Source: Georgenia ruanii
GTDB taxonomy: Bacteria; Actinomycetota; Actinomycetes; Actinomycetales; Actinomycetaceae
Reading direction: 5' to 3'
DNA length: 64,000 bases
Assembly (NCBI RefSeq): GCF_009193175.1
Contig: NZ_VUKE01000001.1
Coordinates: 590,781 to 654,780, forward strand
Shown: positions 36,601 to 46,121 of the stretch, piece after piece
Layout: the number at the start of each line of letters is the position of its first letter
How positions within the stretch are numbered: position 1 is the first letter of the stretch
Notes under the pieces: generated by a model
The model's database searches: none
The model's input: the letters and a program-made list of their open reading frames with translations, nothing else
What the model was told of the DNA's origin: nothing
Position numbers and translations under genes: made by a program

Positions 36601-37623
36601 TCAGGCCAGGCGGTCGACCAGCAGCCCGGCGAACGCCCCCAGGGCGTCCTTGACCTCCCCGGCGGGCAGCGGGTCGAGCTCGGCGACGGCGTCCTGCGCC
36701 CAGGCGGCGGCGAGGTCGCGGGCCTCGGCGACCACGTCGTGCCCGCGCAGGTCGGCCACGATGGCGCTGAGCGCCTCGTCGGAGCCCAGGTCGCGGCCGA
36801 GCCGGTCGAGCAGGGCCAGCCCGGCGGCGTCGAGGGTGCCCTCGGCCGCCCGACGGCGCAGCAGCAGCACCGGCATGGTGTCCACGCCCTCGCGCAGGTC
36901 GGTGCCGGGCGTCTTGCCGGTGGTGGCGGCGTCGGCGGAGAGGTCGATGACGTCGTCGGCCAGCTGGAAGGCCACCCCGACCTTCTCGCCGTACCGGGTC
37001 AGCGTGTCGGCCACCTCGGCCCCTGCCCCGGAGAAGGTCGCGCCGTAGCGGGCCGCGGCGGCGATGAGCGAGCCGGTCTTGTCGGCGAGCACCCGGATGT
37101 AGTGCCCGACCGCCTCCTCCCCGTCCCCGGGCCCGAGGGTCTCGTGCAGCTGGCCCAGGCACAGCCGCTCGAAGGTCTCGGCGTGCACCCGCACGGCGTC
37201 GGCGCCCAGCCGGGCCACCATCTGCGAGGCGCGGGCGAAGAGCAGGTCGCCGGTGAGGATCGCCACGGAGTTGCCCCACACCTCGTGGGCGGCCGGCGCC
37301 CCGCGGCGCATCGGGGCGGAGTCCATGACGTCGTCGTGGTACAGGGTGGCGAGGTGGGTCAGCTCGACGGCGACGGCTGCGGTGAGCACCTCCTCGTTGA
37401 CGCCCCCGGCCAGCTCGGCGGTCAGCAGCGTCAGCAGCGGGCGCAGCCGCTTGCCCCCGGCGGCGGCCAGGTGCGCGGCCGGGGCGTCGACGAGCTGGTC
37501 CGCGCCGGTCACGGCCGCGCGCAGGCGGGTCTCGACGTCGGACATCAGCGGGAGCAGGCGCTCCTCGAGCTCGTGGTCGCCCAGGGGCAGGATGGAGGTC
37601 GTCACAGGGTGCACGGTACTCAC
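36601..37623 (-). CDS. Polyprenyl diphosphate synthase (menaquinone side chain)
   Basis: Trans-prenyltransferase that elongates the isoprenoid tail, most likely for menaquinone given its neighbours. The aspartate-rich motifs are YHDDVMDSAPMRRG (first, near residue 95) and QLADDVIDLSADAATTGK (second, near 225). GGKRLRPLLTLL and LLFARASQMVARL are further family blocks. The GTG at 37623 overlaps the nuoN stop (GTGA), giving 340 residues; GTGs at 37614 and 37605 are alternatives. None has a clear ribosome binding site, which favours coupling to nuoN. The chain length of the product cannot be read safely. Confidence 0.88.
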   Translation of the reverse strand: MSTVHPVTTSILPLGDHELEERLLPLMSDVETRLRAAVTGADQLVDAPAAHLAAAGGKRLRPLLTLLTAELAGGVNEEVLTAAVAVELTHLATLYHDDVMDSAPMRRGAPAAHEVWGNSVAILTGDLLFARASQMVARLGADAVRVHAETFERLCLGQLHETLGPGDGEEAVGHYIRVLADKTGSLIAAAARYGATFSGAGAEVADTLTRYGEKVGVAFQLADDVIDLSADAATTGKTPGTDLREGVDTMPVLLLRRRAAEGTLDAAGLALLDRLGRDLGSDEALSAIVADLRGHDVVAEARDLAAAWAQDAVAELDPLPAGEVKDALGAFAGLLVDRLA

Positions 37624-39185
37624 GGAAGGAACACTGCCGCCTGGTTGGCCAGGTCGAGGACGGGCCCGGGCAGCACGCCGAGCAGCACCGTGCCGACGGC
37701 GCACACGGCCACCGCGACCGAGGTGAGCCCCTCGGAGGCGACCACCGCGGTGCTCTCGCCGTCCGGCTCGGTGAAGAACATCAGGACCACCAGGCGCACG
37801 TAGAAGAACGCGGTGGCGGCCGAGGCGAGCACCGCCAGGACCACGAGCACGGCCGCGCCGCTGTCGATCGCGGCGGAGAAGACGGCGAACTTCCCGATGA
37901 AGCCCGCGGTGAGCGGGATGCCCGCGAAGGACAGGAGGAAGATCACCATCGCGACGGCGGCGGTGGGGCTGCGCCGGCCCAGCCCGGCCCACTGGGCCAG
38001 GTGGGTGGCCTCGCCGGTGACGTTGCCGTCGGCGTCGCGCTCGCGCACCAGGGTGACCAGGGCGAAGGCGCCGATGGTGGCCAGGCCGTAGGCCAGCAGG
38101 TAGAACAGCACCGCCGCGATGCCCAGGCTGCGCAGCGAGATGACGCCGATGAGGACGAACCCGGCGTGCGCGATCGAGGAGTAGGCGAGCATCCGCTTGA
38201 CGTCGGTCTGCACGATGCCCAGCACGGTGCCGATGAGCATGGTGAGGATGATCACCACCCACATCACCGGCTCGAGGTCCCAGCTCATGCCCGGCAGGAC
38301 CACGTAGAGGAACCGCAGCAGTGCGGCGAACGCGGCGAGCTTGGTGGCGGCCGCCATGAATCCGGTGACCGGGGTGGGGGCGCCCTGGTAGACGTCCGGG
38401 GTCCAGGCGTGGAACGGCACCGCGCCGACCTTGAACAGCAGCCCGATGATGACCAGCAGCGCGCCGCCGAGCAGCAGCCAGTCCATCCCGACGGTGGCCG
38501 GCACCGACTGCGCCAGGCCGGACAGGCGCACGGTGCCCGAGTAGCCGTACAGCAGGGCGATGCCGAAGAGGAAGAACGCCGAGGCGAACGCGCCGAGCAG
38601 GAAGTACTTCAGCGACGCCTCCTGGGACAGCAGGCGACGGCGCCTGGCGAGCCCGGAGAGGACGTACAGCGGCAGGGAGAGCACCTCGAGGGCGACGAAC
38701 AGGGTCAGCAGGTCCCCCGCCCCGGCGAAGAGCAGCATGCCGGCCAGCGCGAACAGGGTCAGCGGGTAGACCTCGGTCTGCGCCATCCCGGCGCGGGTGG
38801 CGTCGGCCTCGTCGGTCGAGCCCGGCCGGGCGGCGGCCTGGGCGACGAAGGCGCCCTCGCCGGACTCGGTGCGGTCGGCGATGACGAGCAGCCCCAGCAG
38901 GCCGAACAGCACCAGGACCGCCTGGGCGGCCAGCGCCGGGCCGTCCTCGATGAGGGCGCCGGCGACGAGGGCGCTCGGCCCGCCGTCCTGCACGACGGTC
39001 CACCGCCACACGACGGCGACCAGCGCGCCGGCGGTGGCGAGCAGCCCGAGCACGAGCTGGACCGGGCGGCGCGCGGGGCGGGGCACGAAGGCCTCGACGA
39101 GCACGCCCGCGACGGCGGCGGCCAGGACGATGAGGACGGGCGTGAGCGCGGCCCAGTTCACCTCGGGCGCGACGAACGTGTTCAC
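37620..39185 (-). CDS. nuoN: NADH-quinone oxidoreductase subunit N
   Basis: Antiporter-like proton-pumping subunit of the complex I membrane arm. The GTG at 39185 overlaps the nuoM stop (GTGA), with GGAGG ten bases upstream, giving 521 residues and about 14 membrane spans. The conserved proton-channel Lys lies in LLFKVGAVPFHAWTPDVYQG, with APTPVTGFMAAATKLAAF after it. A hydrophilic loop of about 30 residues (ESGEGAFVAQ to TRAGMAQ) near residue 110 is extra compared with E. coli. Confidence 0.95.
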   Translation of the reverse strand: MNTFVAPEVNWAALTPVLIVLAAAVAGVLVEAFVPRPARRPVQLVLGLLATAGALVAVVWRWTVVQDGGPSALVAGALIEDGPALAAQAVLVLFGLLGLLVIADRTESGEGAFVAQAAARPGSTDEADATRAGMAQTEVYPLTLFALAGMLLFAGAGDLLTLFVALEVLSLPLYVLSGLARRRRLLSQEASLKYFLLGAFASAFFLFGIALLYGYSGTVRLSGLAQSVPATVGMDWLLLGGALLVIIGLLFKVGAVPFHAWTPDVYQGAPTPVTGFMAAATKLAAFAALLRFLYVVLPGMSWDLEPVMWVVIILTMLIGTVLGIVQTDVKRMLAYSSIAHAGFVLIGVISLRSLGIAAVLFYLLAYGLATIGAFALVTLVRERDADGNVTGEATHLAQWAGLGRRSPTAAVAMVIFLLSFAGIPLTAGFIGKFAVFSAAIDSGAAVLVVLAVLASAATAFFYVRLVVLMFFTEPDGESTAVVASEGLTSVAVAVCAVGTVLLGVLPGPVLDLANQAAVFLP

Positions 39186-40780
39186 TTGGTGGTTCCCTCC
39201 GGGCCGGCCGCGAGGACCGCGCCGCTGTCCGCGGGGCCGGCCGGGCCCCAGGCGGTCTCGATGGAGCTGGGCTGATCGAGCGCGACGGCCTGCGCCACCG
39301 GCCGCACGGCGTCGAGCACCGGCGCCGGGTAGAAGCCGAGGGCGAGCATGACCGCGACCAGCGGGCCGACCACCCACTTCTCCCGGGCGCCGAGGTCGGG
39401 GATGCGGGCCAGCTCGGGCACCTTGGGGCCGGTGAAGATGCGCTGGTAGGGCAGCAGGATGTACACCGCGGCGATGATGACGCCGAGCACCGCGACCACG
39501 GCGGCGACGATGTTGACGCGGAAGGTGCCCTGGATGACGAGGAACTCGGGCACGAACCCGCTCAGGCCGGGCAGGGCGATGGAGGCCAGGCCGGCGACGA
39601 GGAACGTGCCGGCCAGCACCGGGGTCACCCGCTGCATGCCGCCGTAGGCGGGGATCTGCTGGCTCCCGCCGCGCCGGGTGAGGAACCCGGCGATGAGGAA
39701 CAGGGCGGCCGTGGACACCCCGTGGGCGACCATGTAGAGCATCGTCCCGGTCAGGGCCACCTGGTCGCGGACGAAGATGCCCAGCACCATGAACCCGAAG
39801 TGGCTCACCGAGGTGAAGGCGATCAGCCGCATGATGTCGCGCTGGCCGACGGCGAGCAGCCCGCCGTAGATGATCGAGATCAGCGCCAGGACGATGATCG
39901 CCGGCGCCGCCCACACGGAGGCCTGCGGGAACAGCGGCAGGCACAGGGTGATCATCCCGAAGGTGCCCACCTTGTCCAGGACCCCGACGAGCAGCGTGGA
40001 GGTGCCGGCGGGGGCCTGCTGGGTGGCGTCGGGCAGCCAGGTGTGCACCGGCCACACCGGCGCCTTGACCGCGAAGGCGATGAAGAAGGACAGGAACAGC
40101 AGCCGCTCGACGGCCGGGGAGACCTCGAGGTGCCCGGCGAGGGTGTCGACGAGGAAGCCCTGCTCCCCGCCGGGGCCGGCGAGGTAGACCGCCACCACCC
40201 CGACGAGCATGATCAGCCCGCCGGCGAGGGAGTACAGCAGGAACTTCAGCGCGGCGGTGCGCCGGCGGGCCCCGCCGTAGTTGCCGATGAGGAAGTACAC
40301 CGGGACGAGCATCGCCTCGAACAGGACGTAGAAGAGGAACACGTCCCGGGCGGCGAAGACCGCCACCATGAGCGCCTCGAGGGCGAGCACGAGGGCGACG
40401 AAGCCCATCTGCCGCCGCTCGAGCACCGCCCCTTCGGGCACCGCCTCCTGCTCGTGCCAGGCGGCCAGCAGCACCAGCGGCACGAGGAAGACGGCGAGCA
40501 GGACCATGACCAGCCCGAGGCCGTTGACCCCGAGGGCGTAGGACACGCCGAGCTGGGGGATCCAGCTGGCCAGCTCGGTGAGCTGCTGCTGGCCGGCCTG
40601 GGCGACGTCGAACTGGGTGGCCGCCGCGACGGCGAGGACGAGCTCGACGAGGGAGACGGCGAGGCCGTAGGGGCGGGCGACCTTGTGCAGGGGCCGGACC
40701 AGCCACAGCACCGCCGCGGCCACCAGGGGCAGCGCGATGAGGACGGTCAGCCAGGGGAAGGCCGCGTTGAGTGTCTGCAT
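39182..40780 (-). CDS. nuoM: NADH-quinone oxidoreductase subunit M
   Basis: Antiporter-like proton-pumping subunit, with 532 residues beginning MQTLNAAFPWLTVLIALPLV. The channel residues are in LFYVLFEAMLVPVYFLIGNY (Glu) and KAPVWPVHTWLPDATQQAPA (Lys). HGVSTAALFLIAGFLTRRGG is also typical. It begins 22 bases after nuoL and overlaps nuoN by 4 bases. About 14 membrane spans are expected. Confidence 0.96.
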   Translation of the reverse strand: MQTLNAAFPWLTVLIALPLVAAAVLWLVRPLHKVARPYGLAVSLVELVLAVAAATQFDVAQAGQQQLTELASWIPQLGVSYALGVNGLGLVMVLLAVFLVPLVLLAAWHEQEAVPEGAVLERRQMGFVALVLALEALMVAVFAARDVFLFYVLFEAMLVPVYFLIGNYGGARRRTAALKFLLYSLAGGLIMLVGVVAVYLAGPGGEQGFLVDTLAGHLEVSPAVERLLFLSFFIAFAVKAPVWPVHTWLPDATQQAPAGTSTLLVGVLDKVGTFGMITLCLPLFPQASVWAAPAIIVLALISIIYGGLLAVGQRDIMRLIAFTSVSHFGFMVLGIFVRDQVALTGTMLYMVAHGVSTAALFLIAGFLTRRGGSQQIPAYGGMQRVTPVLAGTFLVAGLASIALPGLSGFVPEFLVIQGTFRVNIVAAVVAVLGVIIAAVYILLPYQRIFTGPKVPELARIPDLGAREKWVVGPLVAVMLALGFYPAPVLDAVRPVAQAVALDQPSSIETAWGPAGPADSGAVLAAGPEGTTK

Positions 40781-40801
40781 GTCAGTGAGTGACCTTCTCC
40801 C

Positions 40802-42754
40802 TCAGGCCTGCACGCGCGAGGCGAGGACGACGACAAGGGCGAGCACGACGCCGGCGAGCATGAGGGCGGCGTAGGAGCGGACGTACCCGTTCTGGACCCG
40901 GCGCAGCAGGCCGCCGAGGCCCGCCGTCGCCCGGGCGATGCCCATGACGCCGCCGTCGACGACCGAGGAGTCCGTGTACACGAGCGAGCGGGTGAGGTAC
41001 TGGCTGGGCCGCATGAACACGCCCTCGTTGACGGCGTCCTGGTACAGGTCCTGCCGGGCGGCGCGGGTGAGCGCGGAGCCGCGCGGGGCCTCCACCGGCA
41101 CCTCGGCGACGCCGTAGGCGCGCCAGGCGAGGAAGGCGCCCACGAGCACCACGAGGAGCGTGAGGGTGATGATCGCCGCCACGGGCAGCACCGGCTCGCC
41201 GTGCTCGGCGTGCCCGGTGACGGGCTCGAGCCAGGTGACGAAGGTGTCGCTCCACGCGAGGAACCCGCCGAGGCCGACCGACCCGATCGCCAGGACGATC
41301 ATCGGCACCGTCATGAGGGCCGGGGCCTCGTGCGGGTGCACGGGCTCGGCGGCCGGGTCCTTCCAGCGGGCCTTGCCGTGGAAGACCATGAAGAACAGCC
41401 GGGACATGTAGAAGGCGGTGATCCCGGCGCCGAGCACCGCGACCAGGCCGAAGACCCACGGCCGCCAGCCCTCGCCGACGAAGGCGGTCTCGATGATGAG
41501 GTCCTTGCTCCAGAACCCGGAGAAGGGCGGGATGCCGAGGATCGCGAGCCAGCCGAGGCCCATGGTGACCCAGGTGATCTTCAGGTACGGCGCCAGCGCG
41601 CCGAAGCCGCGCATGTCGACCCGGTCGTCCATGGCGTGCATGACCGACCCGGCGCCGAGGAACAGCCCGGCCTTGAAGAAGCCGTGGGTGACGAGGTGGA
41701 AGATCGCGAAGGCGTACCCGATCGGGCCGAGGCCCGCGCCGAGCATCATGTAGCCGATCTGGGACATCGTCGAGGCGGCGAGGACCTTCTTCATGTCATC
41801 CTTGGCGCAGCCGACGATCGCCCCGAACAGCAGGGTGAAGGCGCCGACGATCGCGATGACGAGCAGGGCGTCGGGGGCGCCGTTGAGGATCGGCCCCGAC
41901 CGCACGAGCAGGTAGACGCCGGCGGTGACCATGGTCGCGGCGTGGATCAGCGCGGAGACCGGGGTAGGGCCGGCCATGGCGTCGCCGAGCCAGGCCTGCA
42001 GCGGGAACTGGGCCGACTTGCCGCACGCGGCGAGCAGGAGCATCAGGCCGATGGCGGTGAGCACGCCCTCCGAGGCCCCGGCGGCCGCGCCGAACACGCC
42101 CGTGAAGCTCACCGAGCCGAACGCGGCGAACATGATCGCCATGGCCAGCAGCAGGCCGACGTCGCCGACGCGGTTCATGACGAAGGCCTTCTTCGCGGCC
42201 ACCGCGTAGTCGGTGCGGTAGTTCCAGAACCCGATGAGCAGGTAGGACGCCAGGCCCACGCCCTCCCAGCCGACGAAGAGCAGCGCGTAGCTGTCGGCCA
42301 GCACCAGCAGCAGCATCGCCGCGACGAACAGGTTGAGGTAGGCGAAGAACCGGCGCCGGTCGGTGTCGTGCTCCATGTAGGCCACGGAGTAGATGTGGAT
42401 GAGGGTGCCGACGAAAGTCACCAGCAGCACGAACGTCACCGACAGCGGGTCGATGCGCATCCCGGCCGGGACGTCGAGCGCGCCGGCGGGGATCCACTGG
42501 AACAGCGTGACGTCGACGACGCGGTCCGCGGCCGGGCGGGCGAGGAGCTGGACGGCGACGGCCACGCCCACCACGAGGGCGCCGGCGGAGGCGGCGACGC
42601 CGAGCCAGTGGCCCCACCGGTCGGCGCGGCGGCCCAGGACGAGCAGCACGCCGGCGGACAGCAGCGGCAGGGCGACGAGCAGCCACGCCAGGGAGATCGC
42701 TCCCCCGGCGGCGGCGCCGTCGGCGGCGGACACAGAGAACAAGGTGGCGGTCAC
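40802..42754 (-). CDS. nuoL: NADH-quinone oxidoreductase subunit L
   Basis: Largest antiporter-like subunit, at the tip of the membrane arm, with 650 residues from a GTG start. [20 protein letters not shown] carries the key Glu, [20 protein letters not shown] the Lys/His region, and [20 protein letters not shown] the His-rich helix. The C-terminus has the long amphipathic lateral helix ([17 protein letters not shown]) and a last anchor span. It lies 12 bases after nuoK. Confidence 0.96.
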   Translation of the reverse strand: MTATLFSVSAADGAAAGGAISLAWLLVALPLLSAGVLLVLGRRADRWGHWLGVAASAGALVVGVAVAVQLLARPAADRVVDVTLFQWIPAGALDVPAGMRIDPLSVTFVLLVTFVGTLIHIYSVAYMEHDTDRRRFFAYLNLFVAAMLLLVLADSYALLFVGWEGVGLASYLLIGFWNYRTDYAVAAKKAFVMNRVGDVGLLLAMAIMFAAFGSVSFTGVFGAAAGASEGVLTAIGLMLLLAACGKSAQFPLQAWLGDAMAGPTPVSALIHAATMVTAGVYLLVRSGPILNGAPDALLVIAIVGAFTLLFGAIVGCAKDDMKKVLAASTMSQIGYMMLGAGLGPIGYAFAIFHLVTHGFFKAGLFLGAGSVMHAMDDRVDMRGFGALAPYLKITWVTMGLGWLAILGIPPFSGFWSKDLIIETAFVGEGWRPWVFGLVAVLGAGITAFYMSRLFFMVFHGKARWKDPAAEPVHPHEAPALMTVPMIVLAIGSVGLGGFLAWSDTFVTWLEPVTGHAEHGEPVLPVAAIITLTLLVVLVGAFLAWRAYGVAEVPVEAPRGSALTRAARQDLYQDAVNEGVFMRPSQYLTRSLVYTDSSVVDGGVMGIARATAGLGGLLRRVQNGYVRSYAALMLAGVVLALVVVLASRVQA

Positions 42755-42765
42755 GCCGGCCCCCG

Positions 42766-43065
42766 TCAGCTCTTCAGCAGGTTGACGTCGTCGACCGACG
42801 CGGACCTGCGGGTTCGGAAGATGGACACGATGATCGCCAGGCCGACGACGACCTCGGCCGCGGCCACGACCATCACGAAGAAGGCGACGACCTGACCGGT
42901 GAGGTCGCCGTGGAGCCGGGAGAAGGTCACCAGCACCAGGTTGGAGGAGTTGAGCATGATCTCCACGCCCAGCAGCGCGATGATCGCGTTGCGGCGCACG
43001 AGCACGGCGGTGGCGCCGATGGCGAACAGGATCGCGGCCAGCACCAGGTAGTTGACGAGGCTCAT
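42766..43065 (-). CDS. nuoK: NADH-quinone oxidoreductase subunit K
   Basis: Three-span subunit (99 residues, standard length) of the proton channel near the quinone site. Both conserved glutamates are present: [16 protein letters not shown] and [15 protein letters not shown]. The ATG at 43065 overlaps the nuoJ stop by 4 bases (ATGA). Confidence 0.96.
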   Translation of the reverse strand: MSLVNYLVLAAILFAIGATAVLVRRNAIIALLGVEIMLNSSNLVLVTFSRLHGDLTGQVVAFFVMVVAAAEVVVGLAIIVSIFRTRRSASVDDVNLLKS

Positions 43066-44063
43066 CGCTCCTCCTCCTTGGCCGCGCCGTCGGTGTGGTC
43101 CACGGCGAGCCGGGCGGAGCGCTCGAGCGTGGGCTCCTGCCCCGGGCTGCCGGGCAGCTGGGGCGTGGGCGGGGCCTCGCCGCGCATGCCGGGCAGGCCG
43201 GACTGGCCCACCGCGCGGCTGACCGCGCCGCCGTGCAGCCCGTCGGCCGCGCCGGCGCGGGCGCGGGCGATCGCCGCGACGGTCTCGGGGCTGACCTCGG
43301 CGAGGGTGCGCTCCTGGCCGCGGATGCGCAGCACCCGGGGCACCGAGACCTCCAGCGCCTCGCCGTCGGCGTCCAGCGCGGGCACGGTGGCGGCGTTGGA
43401 CCGGGCGTACACGCCCGGGGCGGGCAGCTGGGCGATGCTCCCCCGGCCGGCGGCGAAGGCGCGCATCTTCTGCTCGAGCACGTCGCGCTGGGTGGCCTTG
43501 GGCCGCAGCCGCTCCATGTGGGTCAGCGTGACGGCCCCGACCGCGGCGGTGATGAGCAGCACGCCGGTGATCTCCATCGTGAACACGTGGTCGGAGAAGA
43601 TCAGCCGGGCCACGCCCACCGGGTTGGAGTCGGTGTTGGCCGCGGCCAGCCCGCGCGCCTTCGGCAGCGTGGCCGCCGCGACGACCCCGCCGAGCACCAG
43701 GGCCAGGCCCAGGCCGCCGACGACGGCGACCCACCGCTGCCCGCGGATGGTCTCGGTGAGGGAGTCGGAGGCGTCGACGCCGACGAGCATGAGCACGAAC
43801 AGGAACAGCATCATGATCGCGCCGGTGTAGACGACGACCTGGGCGACGCCGAGGAAGGGCGCCTCCTGCGCGACGTAGAGGAACGCCAGGCAGATCATGA
43901 CGACGACGACGCTGAGCGCGGCGTGCACCGCGCGGCGGGCGAAGAGCAGCCCGAGCGCGGCGATCACCATGATCGGCGCGAGCACCCAGAACAGGACGGT
44001 CTCGCCGCCGCTGACGGTGCCCGTCTGGGCCAGCGTCGTCGGCAGCACGGCAGCGGTGGTCAC
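43062..44063 (-). CDS. nuoJ: NADH-quinone oxidoreductase subunit J
   Basis: Five-span subunit J. The GTG at 44063 overlaps the nuoI stop (GTGA), giving 333 residues. The core is about 190 residues and includes [20 protein letters not shown], then [19 protein letters not shown] hydrophilic tail of about 140 residues (from [18 protein letters not shown] on) with Pro, Gly and charged residues follows. It is far longer than the E. coli protein (184 residues), and similar tails occur in actinobacteria. Its function is unknown. Confidence 0.93.
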   Translation of the reverse strand: MTTAAVLPTTLAQTGTVSGGETVLFWVLAPIMVIAALGLLFARRAVHAALSVVVVMICLAFLYVAQEAPFLGVAQVVVYTGAIMMLFLFVLMLVGVDASDSLTETIRGQRWVAVVGGLGLALVLGGVVAAATLPKARGLAAANTDSNPVGVARLIFSDHVFTMEITGVLLITAAVGAVTLTHMERLRPKATQRDVLEQKMRAFAAGRGSIAQLPAPGVYARSNAATVPALDADGEALEVSVPRVLRIRGQERTLAEVSPETVAAIARARAGAADGLHGGAVSRAVGQSGLPGMRGEAPPTPQLPGSPGQEPTLERSARLAVDHTDGAAKEEER

Positions 44064-44773
44064 TTGGCGCCCTCCTGGGCGGGTGCGACGACGCGGGCGG
44101 TCGCCAGGGTGGGGTCCTGGGGACGGCGCGAGCGCACCCAGTCCACCTGCGCCCCGGTCGGTCCGGTGACCTCGCCGCGGTAGTAGTCGTCGTCCTCGGT
44201 GCCCTCGACCATCGGGTGCGGGGCGGCGAGCATGCCCTCGAGCATCGGGGCCAGCAGGTCCTGCTTCTCGAAGATCAGGCCCTCGCGGGTCGGCCCCGTG
44301 AGCTCGTAGTCGTTGGTCATCGTCAGCGCCCGGGTGGGGCACGCCTCGATGCACAGGCCGCAGAAGATGCAGCGCAGGTAGTTGATCTGGTACACGCGGC
44401 CGTACCGCTCGCCCGGGGAGTACTGGGCGTCGACGGTGTTGTCGCCGGCCTCGACGTAGATCGCGTCCGCCGGGCAGGCCCACGCGCACAGCTCGCAGCC
44501 GATGCACTTCTCCAGCCCGTCCGCGTAGCGGTTGAGCTGGTGGCGGCCGTGGTAGCGCGGCTGGGTGGGGACCTTCTCGAAGGGGTACTGCTCGGTGACC
44601 ACCGGGCGGAACATCGAGGAGATCGTCACCCCGAACCCGGCGACCGGCGCGAACAGCTGGCCCAGCGGGCCCTTCTGCGCCGGGCCGAGCGCCTGCGGGT
44701 CGTACTTGGCGACCTCGCCGCGGCGACGCTTCTCGCGGCGCCCCAGCTCGGCGCCCTGGGAGTCCTCAGACAT
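44060..44773 (-). CDS. nuoI: NADH-quinone oxidoreductase subunit I (two 4Fe-4S clusters)
   Basis: Ferredoxin-like peripheral-arm subunit carrying clusters N6a and N6b, with 237 residues. The cluster motifs are [12 protein letters not shown] and [12 protein letters not shown], each with its later Cys-Pro. An N-terminal extension of about 45 residues ([17 protein letters not shown]) and a C-terminal tail past residue 190 flank the core. It overlaps nuoH by 8 bases and nuoJ by 4 bases. Confidence 0.96.
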   Translation of the reverse strand: MSEDSQGAELGRREKRRRGEVAKYDPQALGPAQKGPLGQLFAPVAGFGVTISSMFRPVVTEQYPFEKVPTQPRYHGRHQLNRYADGLEKCIGCELCAWACPADAIYVEAGDNTVDAQYSPGERYGRVYQINYLRCIFCGLCIEACPTRALTMTNDYELTGPTREGLIFEKQDLLAPMLEGMLAAPHPMVEGTEDDDYYRGEVTGPTGAQVDWVRSRRPQDPTLATARVVAPAQEGAK

Positions 44774-46121
44774 CCTGGCCCTCCTTGTCCTGGGTCTGAG
44801 CGGCCATCGCGGCGGCCTCGCGCTTGGCGCGGCGCGGCGACGGCGGCAGGGTCTGTCCCGGCAGCGGCGGCACCGGGTAGCCGCCGGCGAAGGCGTCGAA
44901 GGTGGAGCCCGCGGGGACGACGTCGGGCCGCGGGGCGGTCTCGGGCTCCTCGGGCTTCTTCTCCCCCTCCTTGGCGGGCCACAGCAGCAGCGCCACCATG
45001 AGGACCACGAACGCCCCGGCGATCCACAGCAGCAGCGTGCGCAGGTCGATCGCGGCGAACTGGCGCACCCCCTGGATGACGGCGACGGCGACGAGCCAGA
45101 CCAGGGCGACGGGGATGAGCACCTTCCAGCCCAGGCGCATGAACTGGTCGTAGCGGAAGCGCAGCAGCGTGCCGCGGAGCCAGATCATCACGAACATCAC
45201 GAGCCAGACCTTGACGAGGAACCACAGCACCGGCCACCAGCCGGTGTTGAGCACCCCGTCGCCGAGGGCGGACAGCGGCCACGGCGCCCGCCAGCCGCCG
45301 AGGAACAGGGTCACGGCCACGCCGGAGACGTTCATCATGTTGATGTACTCCGCGAGGTAGAACCAGGCGAACTTCATCGAGGAGTACTCGGTGGAGTGCC
45401 CGGCCACGAGCTCGCCCTCGGCCTCGGGCAGGTCGAAGGGCAGCCGGTTGACCTCACCGACCATCGAGACGAAGTAGATCGCGAAGGCCGGCAGCAGCGA
45501 GATGCCCCACCACAGCTGGGTCTGGGCGTCGACGATCTGGGAGGTCGACATCGACCCCGAGACGAGGAAGACGCTCACCAGGGACAGGCCCATGCTCAGC
45601 TCGTAGGAGATGATCTGCGCCGACGAGCGCACCGCCCCGAGCAGCGGGTAGGTGGAGTTCGACGACCAGCCGCCCAGCACGATGCCGTACACGCCCAGCG
45701 AGGTCACGGCGAGGATGTAGACGACGGCGACCGGCATGTCGGTCAGCTGCAGCGGCGTCGTGATCCCGAACATCGACACCTCGGGCCCGAACGGCAGCAC
45801 CGCGTAGACGAGGAACGAGGTGAAGGCCGCGATGAACGGGCCGAGCATGTAGATGAACTTGTCGGCGCCCTTGAGCCAGAAGTCCTCCTTGAGGACGAGC
45901 TTGAGGGCGTCGGCGAACGCCTGGCCGAAGCCCAGCGGGCCGGTGACGTTCGGGCCCAGGCGGGTCTGCATGCGGCCCAGGCCGCGGCGCTCGACCCACA
46001 GGGCGAAGATCACCGACAGGACGAGGAAGAGCAGGATGGCGACGGCCTTGATCAGCCAGATCCACCAGGTGTCCTGACTGAAGTCGGCCGTCGGCATCGC
46101 CGAGCTCGCCAGGATGGTCAT
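44766..46121 (-). CDS. nuoH: NADH-quinone oxidoreductase subunit H
   Basis: Eight-span subunit forming part of the quinone tunnel. The ATG at 46121 ([20 protein letters not shown]) gives 451 residues. [19 protein letters not shown] and the acidic [20 protein letters not shown] loop are the signatures. A C-terminal cytoplasmic tail of about 75 residues (after [16 protein letters not shown]) is rich in Pro and charge. The nuoG stop overlaps the start by 4 bases. Confidence 0.95.
   Translation of the reverse strand: MTILASSAMPTADFSQDTWWIWLIKAVAILLFLVLSVIFALWVERRGLGRMQTRLGPNVTGPLGFGQAFADALKLVLKEDFWLKGADKFIYMLGPFIAAFTSFLVYAVLPFGPEVSMFGITTPLQLTDMPVAVVYILAVTSLGVYGIVLGGWSSNSTYPLLGAVRSSAQIISYELSMGLSLVSVFLVSGSMSTSQIVDAQTQLWWGISLLPAFAIYFVSMVGEVNRLPFDLPEAEGELVAGHSTEYSSMKFAWFYLAEYINMMNVSGVAVTLFLGGWRAPWPLSALGDGVLNTGWWPVLWFLVKVWLVMFVMIWLRGTLLRFRYDQFMRLGWKVLIPVALVWLVAVAVIQGVRQFAAIDLRTLLLWIAGAFVVLMVALLLWPAKEGEKKPEEPETAPRPDVVPAGSTFDAFAGGYPVPPLPGQTLPPSPRRAKREAAAMAAQTQDKEGQDV

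Noticed and set aside
39722..42895. Plus-strand frames rich in His, Gln, Asp and Gly over nuoM and nuoL
   Set aside because: Hydrophobic membrane codons read in reverse give this composition; no motif or ribosome binding site supports them.
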